Assembly: GCA_019914995.1 (NCBI GenBank)
Contig: CM034132.1
Coordinates: forward strand, 1,862,501 to 1,926,500
DNA: 64,000 bases
DNA from: Acanthochlamys bracteata
Taxonomy: Eukaryota; Streptophyta; Magnoliopsida; Pandanales; Velloziaceae
Reading direction: 5' to 3'
The notes under the pieces are model-generated. The model worked only from the letters and a program-made list of their open reading frames with translations. It was not told the DNA's origin and made no database searches. Below are positions 10,925 through 22,922 of this stretch, one piece after another; the stretch's first letter is position 1, and the number at the start of each line of letters is the position of its first letter. Both the position numbers and the translations under genes were made by a program.

Positions 10925-13723
10925 AAATCTCCAGCTTAATAACCTTAGCTAATTAGTTATCAGTTAGGGGTTTTAGTAGGGATTTTATTTTCAGGCTTAA
11001 GGGTTTATATACGTTTTCTTAGTTTTTTGCTCTTGAGTCTTTGATCTTACTTCCTTATTAGGGCCCTTTTTCATGATCAAACCTTTTTTGGGGTTAATGA
11101 TCATGGGTATAATTAGTTATCTCATCACCGTGTTGATTAATTTTTTTATTCAAAACATGGTGATCTATATTTAATTAGTCTTTTTTTTTTGTTTTTCTCT
11201 TGATTTTAAACATCTGGTATATACTACTTGCTGGAAGATAGTAGTATAGCGTAGAGAGAGTTAAGTAATCAAGGAGAGTATGTAATTAAATGTGTTTGTA
11301 CATGTTAAGAGTGGTTAATAATGGAAAGTATATATTGCACTTTGTTAATATTACTGATGATGTGTTTCATCACTTTGCCTACTAGCTAGCTAGCTAGATG
11401 AATATTTATTTCAACGGAGTTTATATATTACCTCTCTTGTGATATTAAAATTTCATAATTTCAAGTTACTCAAATATGCAAACTAATTTATTGCTAATTG
11501 AATATGAAAGACGTTTGAATAAATAATCTTTCGAATCTGAAGGCTAGACCTCTCCTCTTTCGAGTCTTTCGAGCCCGTCTGGCGTTCCGTTTTGAATAAA
11601 TAATCTTTCGAATCTGAATAAAGCGATTTGATCTAGCTGTGGGCCTGGAGATGAAAAAGCCCCTTCAGTTCAACAATTAAGTAGCATCTGAAAGTAATTT
11701 GGAAATAAATTATTTTACAATAAAAGATATTTTTATTTTTAAAAAATTAATATTTGTTTATTTGATCTAGAAAAATTATTAAAATTTTATTACGTAAACT
11801 TTTTATATTTTTTAAATTTTAAATAAAAATTTCAAATATTTATAAAATTATATTAAAAAATATAAAATTAAAAAATTAATTTTAATAAACGTTTTGACAA
11901 ACGCACCCAATACCAAGTGCATTGAGCCGCCAGTTGAACATATTTAGAGCAGATATTAATATTACTTAATTTAATTATATATTTTAAATATTAAATTTGA
12001 ATCACTATACGTTTTTATGTTATTTCTATCTACCTTCTGTAGGATCTCGAGTCCACCGCCATTCCATTTTTGCCGGCCAATTGGATGCTTCTATAAATTT
12101 TATTTTATTTTCACACTAAATTTTATTTTTATTAAAATTTAATTTTAAATTTTATTTCATATAATTCAGTACTATTTTGAAATCTATTTATTTATAGTAA
12201 ATTTTTACTTTTACAAAATTACTTTTTAAACACTCAATTTTAGGCAATTAAAATACCCTAATTCGTTTAAAGTAGGTTTGAAATAATTATAGAATAATAA
12301 AGCTGTAGAAGATTTTGTTAAAACAATTAAAACTTATCATTTGAAAGCAAGGTTTTAGCTTGAAAAAGTTATGAAGTAAATACATAAAAGTTGTCCGTAA
12401 GGATTAAAGATACTTGGGAACACGTTTAAGTGTTAACTCATACGTGTACGCTGCGATGTGCACGGCCATGCAATATCATGTAAAATTTCATTTTTTTTCT
12501 TTTGGATTCGTGAAAGAACTAACTCCATATTTCTTTCTTTGCAAGTTTGATCCTAATAGTTTCCAGTTTTGAGACTTTTTAACATTTCCCCTATCTTTGC
12601 ATCTTTAGATGTATTTTAAATACACGTAATAATTTTTGTAAAGTTAAATTTTCTAAAAATAGAGTTCGATGAAAAATAAAATTTAATAAAAATAGAGTTC
12701 GAAGTGATATTTGAAACAAATAAATAAAATTTAAAATTAAAATTTAATATAAGTGAGATTCAATATAAAAATAAAAGTTGAATTCGAAATGATAACTAAA
12801 ATACGTAAAATAATCGAATTCAAAATATGGAAAAAGAAAGTGAAGTTTGATGTATATAAAACAAGCACTTATAACTTCATAGATAGTTTATTGCTATTGT
12901 TAAAGATACTACCATAGAATTAAATTCTAAAATAATTTAAAAAAAATAGAGAGAATAATAACTTTTACATATTTTCATATTGATAAAACAAAAGAGTATA
13001 AATTAGTATTTGTTTTATGTTTCATTTTTGGAAATTCAAATATAGTTTGCGATTATCTTAGAGCTCATCTTAAGAGTTAATAAAAACTAAATAGTAAAAT
13101 TAAAGTAATAATAATGCTATTTATTTTTAAACGAAAACGCTTATAAATACATACACGATTTAAATTCAAAATTAGCTTTTACTAATACTCATACAATTAA
13201 TCTCTTTACCAAAAGCTTAACTAAATAGAATATGATTGAAAATATGTTTGCAAATAGTGCTTGGTAGCTATTTTGAAATACTTCCTTATAATCTTTCTTG
13301 AAGAAGCACTACAAAATTTAGTTTTAAGAGAAATTATGTTCTAAAGATTAAAAAAATAAAACACAAATCACAATCTTAATTAGAAATTAGAACTACCAAT
13401 ATACAGAAGCATTTAGGGAGTAAACAAAAGTTTTCTTTCTCCTACTGAAAGAAGTTCAAAAATATAACAAAATACTATTTATAAGATCACGATTGAGATT
13501 ACTACTTACATGATCCTTATATATATTGATAATGGTTTATATATATATATAGTCCTAGATAAAACACTTTGATCTTGGCATGCATGCATACATGCATGAT
13601 TCTAATGCCATATATATAATCAACTCTTTTTCCCCTTTAGTTAGATTAATTAAATTAAGTAGAGTATGAGGGTTGCATCATGTATGCATGGGAATATACA
13701 TATATATATGTATTGCATCGATC
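10925..13723. other. Intergenic between two convergent DUF1677 genes, repeat-rich
   Basis: No gene seen. It contains an imperfect local duplication of TTTGAATAAATAATCTTTCGAATCTGA (about 11514 and 11591), an AT-rich MITE-like block at about 11690-11910 ending GACAAACGCACCC, and the repeat copies at 12085-12265 and 12600-12860. Confidence 0.5.
12600..12860. repeat. Dispersed AT-rich repeat, second copy
   Basis: Aligns with 6655-6890: shared GATGAAAAATAAA, AATTAAAATTTAATA, AACTAAAATACGTAAA and GAAAGTGAAGTTTGAT in the same order. A third, inverted and more diverged copy lies at about 12085-12265. It is non-coding and its ends are not well defined. Confidence 0.5.
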
Positions 13724-14393
13724 CTACATAGGCACACTACAGCTTGCTGTCCTCGATATTTTCCCCGCAACAACGAAGTTCTTCGAATTTCTATTCAAAG
13801 AGCTCTTCCTTGCAATATCTCTCATAGTACCAGCTAAGCTCAGCTTAGGGTTTAACCTAACAGTTCTGTTGAACTGCTTGCAGAGATTCGCGTGCGACTC
13901 CAAGGCTTCAGTGATTGATGTCACTGGATTCCGCTTCATCTTCTCCTTAACAGCTTCTGCACACAAGCCGCACACCCATGTTCCGCAGAAATTTTCTTTT
14001 ATTCTGTTGATGTATGTTGGAGTGCAGTCCTCAGACATCCCACAGCATTCACATTCCACTTCACGTACGTCGTCTTCTCTCTGCGTGCTCGGCAGCTTCA
14101 TATCTTCTACTACTATCTCATCTTTCTTGGTTATTACGTCAGAGTGAACTCGCCGGAGCCTTAGATGATCATTCTTTACATAATCATAAATAGAAGGAAA
14201 ATGTTAATTCGTGCTAGCATTAATTCATCATGCATTCTTAAAATTTAACATACATGCATGGAAATGTAAAACAGTGTTAGCATGAAAATCAAGAACAGTT
14301 TCAGAATTGCAAAGAAAAAACTAAAGATCTCACCTTGCCTGCAGGAAGATGGTTCTGTGCATCCTCCATTGATGATAAAACTTTCTGCTGCAT
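13724..14393 (-). CDS. DUF1677 family protein (gene 2)
   Basis: Two-exon minus-strand gene: exon 1 14334-14393 (MQQKVLSSMEDAQ..., donor AAG|GTGAGA) and exon 2 13724-14173 (acceptor GTAAAG|AAT), 169 aa in phase 0. The long open frame alone would start at 14101. However, the frame is open upstream with sensible sequence (NDHLRLRRVHSD) to a clear acceptor, and a matching donor follows a good ATG 38 bp after the predicted transcription start. The core is the DUF1677 cysteine module: VECECCGMSEDCTPTYINR, WVCGLCAEAVKEK, LESHANLCKQFNR. The C-terminal SRTASCSV resembles the Ser-rich tail of gene 1. Function is unknown. It converges on the DUF1677 gene at 10325, suggesting an old local duplication with inversion. 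Exon 1 is a prediction from splice signals only. Confidence 0.85.
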
Positions 14394-14458
14394 TAATTAA
14401 TAGTAATCTGGCTTCTTGATGGAAGTTATAGCAGAGACAAGAATGGTAGCTAAGCGCC

Positions 14459-14466
14459 TTTATATA
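14459..14466 (-). promoter_or_regulatory. TATA box of DUF1677 gene 2
   Basis: TATATAAA on the minus strand, about 65 bp upstream of the ATG at 14393. This fits a start site near 14430 and supports the two-exon model. Confidence 0.55.
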
Positions 14467-16645
14467 GATTCTTAGAAGAACTTAAATCTGTTGGCGGGCA
14501 GCCGCCTACGGGTTTATTTGATCGATGAAAAAGACAGCTTTAATTTAATTAGTTGGTTCATGTTAAAACTTTAAAAAAAAATCAAAAGTATCCTAAAGTG
14601 ACAATATATAGCTATAGCTAGCTTATAGCTGACTAGGGTTCTTAGTATACGGGCCAGGATCGGAGCAAGGAATTTTATTTAAGGGTGTAATTTTGTATTA
14701 AAAAATAGATCAATTTATAACTTTTTTAATGATTAAGATATAATATTTTTGCAATTTATTTATAGTGAATACTCGATTGTAAAGACCTTTGTTTCTTTTA
14801 AAACTTATTTAAATTATATATGTTAAAAACTAGCACGATACGCTACTTTTAAATAATTGTTTTATAGGAAAAGACTGCCTTGAATATTAATTATATGGTA
14901 GTAATAAATATTGAAAACAAGCGAATTATTCTTAAGTTTAACAAGCGAATTAAAAACGAAAATAATAGTTATCGTAAATATAAAATAAAATTTTGATATT
15001 ATTTTTTTAATTAAAATTTAAAAAGTAATTAAGACTGTAAATTAGCTAAATTATTCTTAAGTTCAACAGAGTATATTTATATAAAAATCAAAATTTCAAA
15101 GTAATAAAACGTAAATAGGAAAGCAATTTAAAAAATATAAAATCATACAAACAATTAATTAAAGAAGTAGTGAAAAAGAACTGATAAGTATTTATTAAGA
15201 AAATGATATACAATTAGAAGAAAATAGTATAGTTAGATGAGATTTGATGACAGAATAATTTGACTACACAATATAAGTAACCAGGATATATAATACTACA
15301 CACTTCATAATGAAGAAATTTGTAATAATTATATCTATTACCCTAGCTTCGTGAGATTTCATACCGAAAGCGAAATAAAAATGAGATATTTTGATCTTCA
15401 AATTGTTGCGCGCAGTTGCTTTCTACGACTTTTGTTTGATCGAGACCAAGCTAGAGCCATTCACGCATCCATGCATGAACTAGGTAGCAATGCATTAGCT
15501 GAAAATATCATCTTGCCTTCCAACTTATGCAAAGTGTGGGAGAAGGCAAGTTCTTGCATGGTGAAGGTTGTATATATATATAGCTTGTGATCGATCACGA
15601 GTTACGGATAAAAATTAATTTCATACATTAGAAATCATGCGAAACAACCATGGACGGACCACTGCCAATTTAACGAGATTATAATCTTTTACATGAACTT
15701 GGAAAAGCTGCACACGTACGTACAGCAGGAAGTTAAAATACCGGGTGCTGAGTAATATCGCTATCGCTGTTTCATCAACTAGTTGTGGTTTTTTTAGATC
15801 GATCTGATTGACATCGATCAACATGATCATGAGAATAATGTTTTCCTACTGAAAAAGACCTACCCCGGCCGTACGTTAAAATATCTGAAACTCTCTTTTT
15901 CCTTTTATGTTTCTGCTAAGTTATTTCAAGTTCAATGATTACTTGCATGGAAAATTTCCTAAAGTTCTATATATATCCAGCATGTATACTAACTTGTTAT
16001 ACGACTAAAATGTATGATATATAAATGGAGATTTGTTAAAAAAGAGTAGAAACTTCTAAAGCTATCACAAATCACAAGTAAAGATTAAGACGGCGAAGGG
16101 AATAGGTAAGGGACCAACCTAAATTCTGCTACATGCATGAACTCAATGGCTGATGGCTACATTTCAACCAAATAAGAACTATCTCCTTTCAATGCTCTGC
16201 ACTGCGGTCTGCATTTGATCCATGTTCTTGCAACTTGAAAACATTAAGTTCATAGAGAAATACTGTTTCATGTCTTCATCAACAGTATATATTCAGAGAC
16301 CACAAAACGAGAAGAAAAACGTGGAAACACTTTCGCTTAAAGCGTGTATCAATTCTTTCCATAACTTTTTTTTTTTACGGCTAGAAACTCGCTTCTAGAC
16401 TTTTTTTTTTCACTACAACCGAACGAGCCCATTGTCAGTGTTAGAATCAACCTAAAGGAAATGGCACTGACTTCACCTCAATGAGAAGCGGTAACTGAAA
16501 TGCATTTGATTCTTGAGCAACATTCATCAATGACAGAGTGAACTACATGCAATCACGACCGACGCGGCATACATGATAGTGTAATTTAGACCGTATGCAA
16601 CTTGTCTTATAAAAGAATGTCCCGCTAAATTAGCCTAAATATTTT
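14467..16645. other. Intergenic, 3' of the HD-ZIP III gene
   Basis: AT-rich, no gene recognised. The part next to 16646 should hold the 3' UTR of the HD-ZIP III transcript. Open frames such as 15351-15590 show no family features. Confidence 0.45.
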
Positions 16646-19600
16646 CTAAACAAAGGACCAGTTGACAAACATGAAGCAGAGGCAATGGGCTTCTTCATCT
16701 TCATTTAGCACCTTCCATGCAACTGCTCTCTCATAAGAAACTGGGCGACCCATACTTGACATACATATTCCACCTTGAAGACATGCAAAGCCCTGTCAGA
16801 GTTAAAAAAAGCGTCAATGCTATTTATCTCAAAACCAATATTTCCAAGTTGCAGAGATTGAACGTTTAAGAACTTTATTATAAGATGTCAGAGTTAATGT
16901 TACTGACCTGTTGAACCAAATTAGGGAGTTCGTTGCATAGCACTTTCCTATGTCGATCATCAAATATCTTTTCGATTGTAATGTCTTGCAGGGACGCAAA
17001 AGTTGTTTCCAGCATGTCAAGACCTGCCTGGTTTGCAAAGTTGAGAACTGGAATTGCCTGCACAAGAGAGAGCGCATGATATATAATCGTAACCAAACTT
17101 TGACATGGAATCTTCCATCAATTCAAATGGTTTACTTGCATCAATCGGGGAGGCATTGCAAAGCCAGAATATTACCTAGAGTATCACTCATATGCTTATA
17201 CAATCACAAGAGATTGGTACTTAAATCATTATTCTCAAAACGTTTTGTGGAATTTTACAAATTAATACTTGGAACAACTTAGGAGACATGTCCAATAGCG
17301 AAAATCAGTCAGCAGTGTTAGAGTTCGAAAACGAGATTTTACATATCTCTTTATGTGATAAACTAATAGTTCAGCTCAATGAATTTGAACTACAGTTTTC
17401 GTAATTCAGAGACTTCTAACAGCTTAGACTCTCGATTCAATCACTCAGAGTCTCAGACAACTAACAGCTCAGAAAGCGAAGTCAGCTACCATCTTGTATT
17501 AAGTAGAGATGATACCAATATATCCATGAGATAACGTATAAATGGGAAGCCCGGTAACAAGTTAGAATTATTAGCACCCAGTCCATGAAAACAACACAAT
17601 TACAACCACATGGGGCATGAAATCGTTGCTTGAGAAAAGGATCAATTACAAGTTGATCAGACTGGACTCTATTCAGCTGGTTAGATATTGTGATTACATA
17701 TTATACTTGTTCTCTTTTCCAAGGCTGGAGACTTCAACATCTCATATCGTGAAAAAATTCAAAACCTTATCTTTCAAATATTGCAATATGTACGCACTAA
17801 CTATAGACACTATAGTTCCCTAATCAAAGCGAAAAAATGTGTCTTTAAAAATATGAACTGAACAAATATACCTTCAACGAACAACAAACTATGGCACCTT
17901 GCTGATTCCAAAGCATTTTGAGAAGATCTTCACTGCTCGCGGTACCAGTTTTAAACAGGTCAGTTCCAAAATGCAACCTGGAAGAAGAAAGCAGCACAAC
18001 TGTCACCCACAATCATTAACAAGAGACAAAAGAAAGGTTCACATTTGAACTTCAGCAGAAAAAAAAAGAGAGCTAACAAAGCTCACTTCAGAAAACAGAA
18101 AAATTGTGTGAAACCACTTTGCAGTAGAAGCACAGCATGTTGACAAAATTGAATCACTGTTCTCCTTGTAAAAGTATAAATGATGGTTAATATCAAGGTG
18201 TGAATTTCTACTTAATGACCCCTACGGTAAATGTTCTTCAGCATGTCTCTAATATACTACAAATTGATTGTCCACACCCATACGCTCCATGTCAACTAAA
18301 TTTACACTCCTGTCCAAATTTGCTGTATCACTGTTTTTATCTGCCTCCCTATGCTTTGCAATATATTAATAGATTCCAGAACTTATCTGAATTACTCCAC
18401 GAGTGACAAATAGAAAAGCAGTTCTCTATGAATATCAAGATTCATGCCTGTAGCTATGAATGATCCAGCGGACAAGGGCTCCTGCTTCTGGAAACCCGTG
18501 AGGAAGTAGGAGGCCACCCTTAGCACTTTGGCATGAGGGTGAGAGAGCCAGCGCGACCCGTTGAACAGATGCTATTATGCTGCGAAGATATTGGTGTGCA
18601 ATAGATGCCATGTTATCTTGGAGGTGAGTCTCAAAAGCAAATTGGAAGGCAACAGTCATGACACATTTCATGTTGCTGTAACTTGCAGTGAAACCAGTCG
18701 ATACTTTGTTTCCAGTTGATCCAATCTCAAGGGTAGAAGCAAGGTCTAGAGTGCAATTTGGACCGGACGCATCCTGAATGAGAAGCAAAGGAAATAACTA
18801 ATGAAGTAGCAGCCTTAACTATACAGACATTACTTTATCAGAATAATTTTGAAGCCCAAGAGTTAATAAGTCCACATTTGAATTACATACAGTTCCAGAT
18901 TCAAGAGGGATGATACGGAAGCCTGAAGGTATAACTGGTGCATCATCAACAAATGATGCATCAATTGGAGCAAAAATAAGCTCCGCGGTGGTGCCAGCAG
19001 AACTCTCATCCACTCCATTGCATAACTGCAACAGAATTTAATATTACTAGATGTGATCTTCTAAGAAGAATTCCGTTATTTATCTAGACAAGTGGGAACA
19101 CCACTGTAATCACTAGTATACCCCTATGTGATGAAACTCAAGATTACTTCATGGACTTGTAAACATAAAAAATAAGTTATAAAGAAAAAACATTGTAAGC
19201 AGTATAATGCTACTACAGAAAATAAACATATTAAAATAGTCTACTCCAACAAAGCTCTAGGATTTTGTAGAAGACTCACTTGCAGAAGAAATACATCACG
19301 AGGTGTCACGGAATCAGGAGAAAACCCCGTATTTTCTAGCTTGAGCACCTCCAGAAACTGTTTAAAAAAGGGGGAAAAAAGGCACATTTATAAGCTCAGC
19401 ATGAACTCAGAGAACAAGAAGATCCTTGCTAAAGAAAGCACTTCTGGTATAAGTTGCATGACTACCTCCTCATGCTCAAGTGTGTGAGCCAAAGGAAGTA
19501 TTACTTGCCCTCCGTAGCCACCAAGACACGGAACAGGTAAAGCGCAACGGCTACCTTTGGCAGATGTGGCAGAGTAGGCATCTATATTAATATTAGCCCA

Positions 19601-22600
19601 TTCTGAACGGTGCTCCCTCAAGAATCTTAGGAGCATAGATGGAGACACATTCTGCAGGTAATGCGAGTAGAGAAGAAGCTATATTATTGAGTTTCAGAAA
19701 TAAGAAAATATTAACACCTAGAAGAAGCTCAAATTTTAAGACTAACAAATGCCATTTGAGAATTTGTCCATTATGATTGTCAGAAGATTCCATAGACAGG
19801 TTACTTTTCAAAAGCAGTAGACAAGTATATATTGCACTGCAGTTATTCCTAGAGCCATATTATCAAAGGGTAATTTATTCATTAAGCAGTCTGACAATCC
19901 ATAGGCCTACATGATGTAATTTCCACAGGATTATAGGCTGTTATTGTAGACAATATATGGTATATATTAAATGGGGGAACTCATGCCAATAGAACTGAAC
20001 CTCAATAATATATGACAACATCAAAAAGTTTTATGTAATGCTCATTTGATTATAAATTCTTCTTAAAAGTTAATACATCAAAATTACAAAAAAAAAAAGC
20101 ATTCCACTTGCTTGTACTTAAGAAGCAAAAAAATATTCACTTGTGCCGTTAAGTTGATAGCTAAGTACGGACTCAACAAATATTGCTTTAGTTATTGTTT
20201 AATATTTTCTCTTTACTTCATCCAATTTTTACAATACACATACCTGCAATAACATAGATGCCTTCGCGCAAAGGATGGAGTATCCAATCAAAGAAAAACC
20301 ATTTGTGAACCCAAGATTTAAGCCCAACATCTGACTAGGAGATGAGTTAACAAAGATGGTAACATCATCCACACCATCACTACTGAGCATAGACCAACCT
20401 TCATCTGCGAATCCATTCACTGCTTCATTGAAGCCCCTGCACATTTGCTTAACATAAATTAGATGCACAAAACCAAAATATGTAACTGAACCTATTGGGA
20501 AACTCACCTACTTAGCCTCAGGCTAAGTGCTCTCAGAGCTGCAGGCCTTCGGCCCCACCCATTGTTTGTAGCATTGGAAACCTCATGAGAGATCTGCCTC
20601 AAGTAACGCAGTGCCTGAATAATACAAAAGAGTTACATAGAGCAATTTGAAAGTGGCAAAATCCCTTTAGGAAAAAAGACCATTTACTTGTTTAGGTCTC
20701 ATTAATGAGAGAGTTGATGAAAGGTATGATCTCTATCTACTAAGATAACCAAGGTTCTTTATAGATTTGCTAGATTTTACCATCCTGCTACGTCTCTTTC
20801 CAATTGTATTACAAAAGTTTTACCTTACATATGAAACTGATCAAGGAGGAGAAATAAATATGACTGACCATCATTGTTGTCTTCTGAGCAAGCATGGCAG
20901 ATGATTCGTAGAGTGGCCGTATAACTTCAGGTACGCTCCAAGGCTAGCAATCACAAATAACATATAACTTTACAAAGAAGGAGATTCTCAAGTACCGTGA
21001 GTTTCATTTATGCAGAGGTATAAACCACCATTTAATACCTCCATGTCGATATGATCGACAATGTGTATCACTGAACCTCCACTATCGCAGGGTCTTATCA
21101 AGTATCCACTTGGCAGCATTTCTGCTCTTATGAAAGGCTGCACAGGGGGCATGCTCGGGCCACCTTGCATATTACCCAAGGATCTCTCACAGATCTAATT
21201 TGCAGATATAAAAATATTTTAAATTTAAAAAAGAATAACAGAAGTAATGGTACAGCTTCTCCATTCAAATCCACAAAAGAAGATAAAAGAACCTACCACA
21301 AGGCTTCCATCTTCAAGAACAGATGTGTATCGTAATAGCCAGAAGTCACGCGCAGATGCAAGTGTAGTAGGGGCATAGAGCTGAAATAGAAAAATGCTTA
21401 AAATTCAGGACTACAATTTTTCGTCTGTATGGTAACTTAAAGAATTTAAGGTGGCAGATACTGACCTGCATATAGAGCAGCTCGATAGTTCCATTGTTTC
21501 CGGTTGGCAGCACGTTCACCACATCCATTGACCGACAATCTCGGAACCATGAAGGCCAATCTTTGAGGAGTTCACAAACCTGGAAGAAAGCCAAAGATCA
21601 ATCAGTATCTATCTATAATTGTACTAGATTCACGTTTAAATTGGTAAAATGAGCTGATATCAACAGCTACCTTTGTAGGTTCTACACCCACATGGACGCA
21701 AGCTCGTGCTGCGACACCAGTGCAACTGTGAGAAATAGCAACGATTCCTATGGAATCCGGACCAGGCTGCATTACAAAGTAGGGATAACTAGTATAGGCA
21801 ATGAGTCACATAACTTTCGCCTGGCATATCACAGAAGCCATTACCTTCATCCCAGGCATTTGGACCCACTCAACAGCGGTTCCAGTAGCCTTTGAAAGAA
21901 ACTCTGTTAAAGTCTCCTCTGCAATAGACAAGAGTCTGCCCAAACAGCAATACGCCGTCAAATATGATTATAGAAGAAATGCATACTGCACAAATCTATA
22001 TTCAAACAAACAAATAACAAGAGTAAACATCAGAAAAAAAATCAAAAGGCAAATTCACCCAGCAGGGCCAGCATCCCGCGGTGGATGCTGAGGAGTAAGG
22101 TGGTGCTGCTGGCCGCTTGTCACCACTGACTCGCAGCTAGTGTCGGTGGTCGCCAGTGCCACCTGTTGCAGATAGTTGAAACAGTTTCACTTTAGAAACA
22201 AAATCTCTCAGGAAATTTAGTTAAAACAAGCTATCAATCTCCATTCAGTTTATGGCATCACACAAAGAAATGAAAACATTATTCAAAAGCCTGGACTTCC
22301 ATGATTTGGTAGACCTAACCACTTCAAGTTGTTCACTACCAATACAAGTTACGCAACATTTTGGCAGATCAGGAAACAACGTTTCATCCTTGGAAAAGAA
22401 CAATCACAGACTTGCTGAGAAACGGAATGATAAAGAGAGCTTACACTCTGCGTCTGCTGCAGGTAGTACCCGTTCTCATACACCAATTGTGAGACCTGCT
22501 TCTGCAGCCTGTCATTCTCCTCCATCAACAGTTTGTTCATCGCCGTCAGCTTCCGATTGAGCGTCTGAAGCCGAGAGGCCTCCTTCCTCTGTTTCTCTCT

Positions 22601-22922
22601 ACATCTACAAAGATAGCACCAACCCATGCAACAGCTAGCCAATCAAAGATTGAATTACTATGAAAAGACTCAATCTTGAAGCTTGCATTACACACCTTCG
22701 GTTCTGGAACCAGACCTTGATCTGTTTAGGCTCAATGTTAGAGAGAATGGGACAGTCGCGAATGAGTTGTTGTCGCCGGAGAGAACTTGGCTTGGGGCAC
22801 TCATGGTACAACCGCTCCAGAGCCTCCACCTGCTCCGGCGTGTACCTAACATACTTGCCGTTATCGATCCCTCCACAGCCGTTCCCGTTCTTGCTCCCTC
22901 CGTTGCTGCCCACCAACATCAT
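16646..22922 (-). CDS. Class III HD-ZIP transcription factor (ATHB-8/ATHB-15 clade), complete
   Basis: Complete 18-exon gene, 844 aa. Exons (minus): 22696-22922, 22445-22604, 22059-22162, 21845-21935, 21671-21766, 21466-21579, 21297-21380, 21039-21194, 20869-20943, 20508-20614, 20244-20436, 19466-19651, 19280-19357, 18891-19025, 18448-18773, 17872-17977, 16908-17057, 16646-16792. All phases join without a stop. The homeodomain (~22-82) contains KYVRYTPEQVEALERLYHEC and IKVWFQNRRCREK. A leucine zipper (~83-120) follows, then a START domain (~160-375) and a C-terminal MEKHLA region ending NWSFV. RRPAALRALSLRLSRGFNEA and DDVTIFVNSSP place it nearer ATHB-15/ATHB-8 than REVOLUTA or PHABULOSA. Such factors act in the nucleus in vascular and meristem patterning and are repressed by miR166, whose site is present (21757-21855). 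Two oddities: intron 15 has a GC donor, and a usually invariant Gly in START is Val (residue 218). Confidence 0.96.
17978..18447 (-). other. GC-AG intron (intron 15) of the HD-ZIP III gene
   Basis: The exon encoding HSYR ends AGCTACAG and is followed directly by GCATGA. No GT donor occurs nearby in a frame that works. The acceptor (TTCTTCCAG|GTTGC) restores codon AGG and the conserved continuation. The intron is therefore GC-AG, with a donor (AG|GCATGA) weaker than the usual AG|GCAAGT. Confidence 0.8.
21757..21855 (-). promoter_or_regulatory. miR165/166 target site, split by intron 4
   Basis: The spliced message reads CTGGGATGAAG (21845-21855, end of exon 4) joined to CCTGGTCCGG (21757-21766, start of exon 5). 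This is the conserved miR165/166 complementary site of class III HD-ZIP genes, encoding PGMKPGPD at the start of the START domain. Only the spliced mRNA carries the intact site, because the 78-bp intron 21767-21844 divides it. Dominant alleles in this family alter this site, which is unaltered here. Confidence 0.95.

Noticed and set aside
13680..14147. Plus-strand 155-codon frame opposite DUF1677 gene 2
   Set aside because: It is the antisense shadow of the cysteine-rich DUF1677 exon and has no features of its own.
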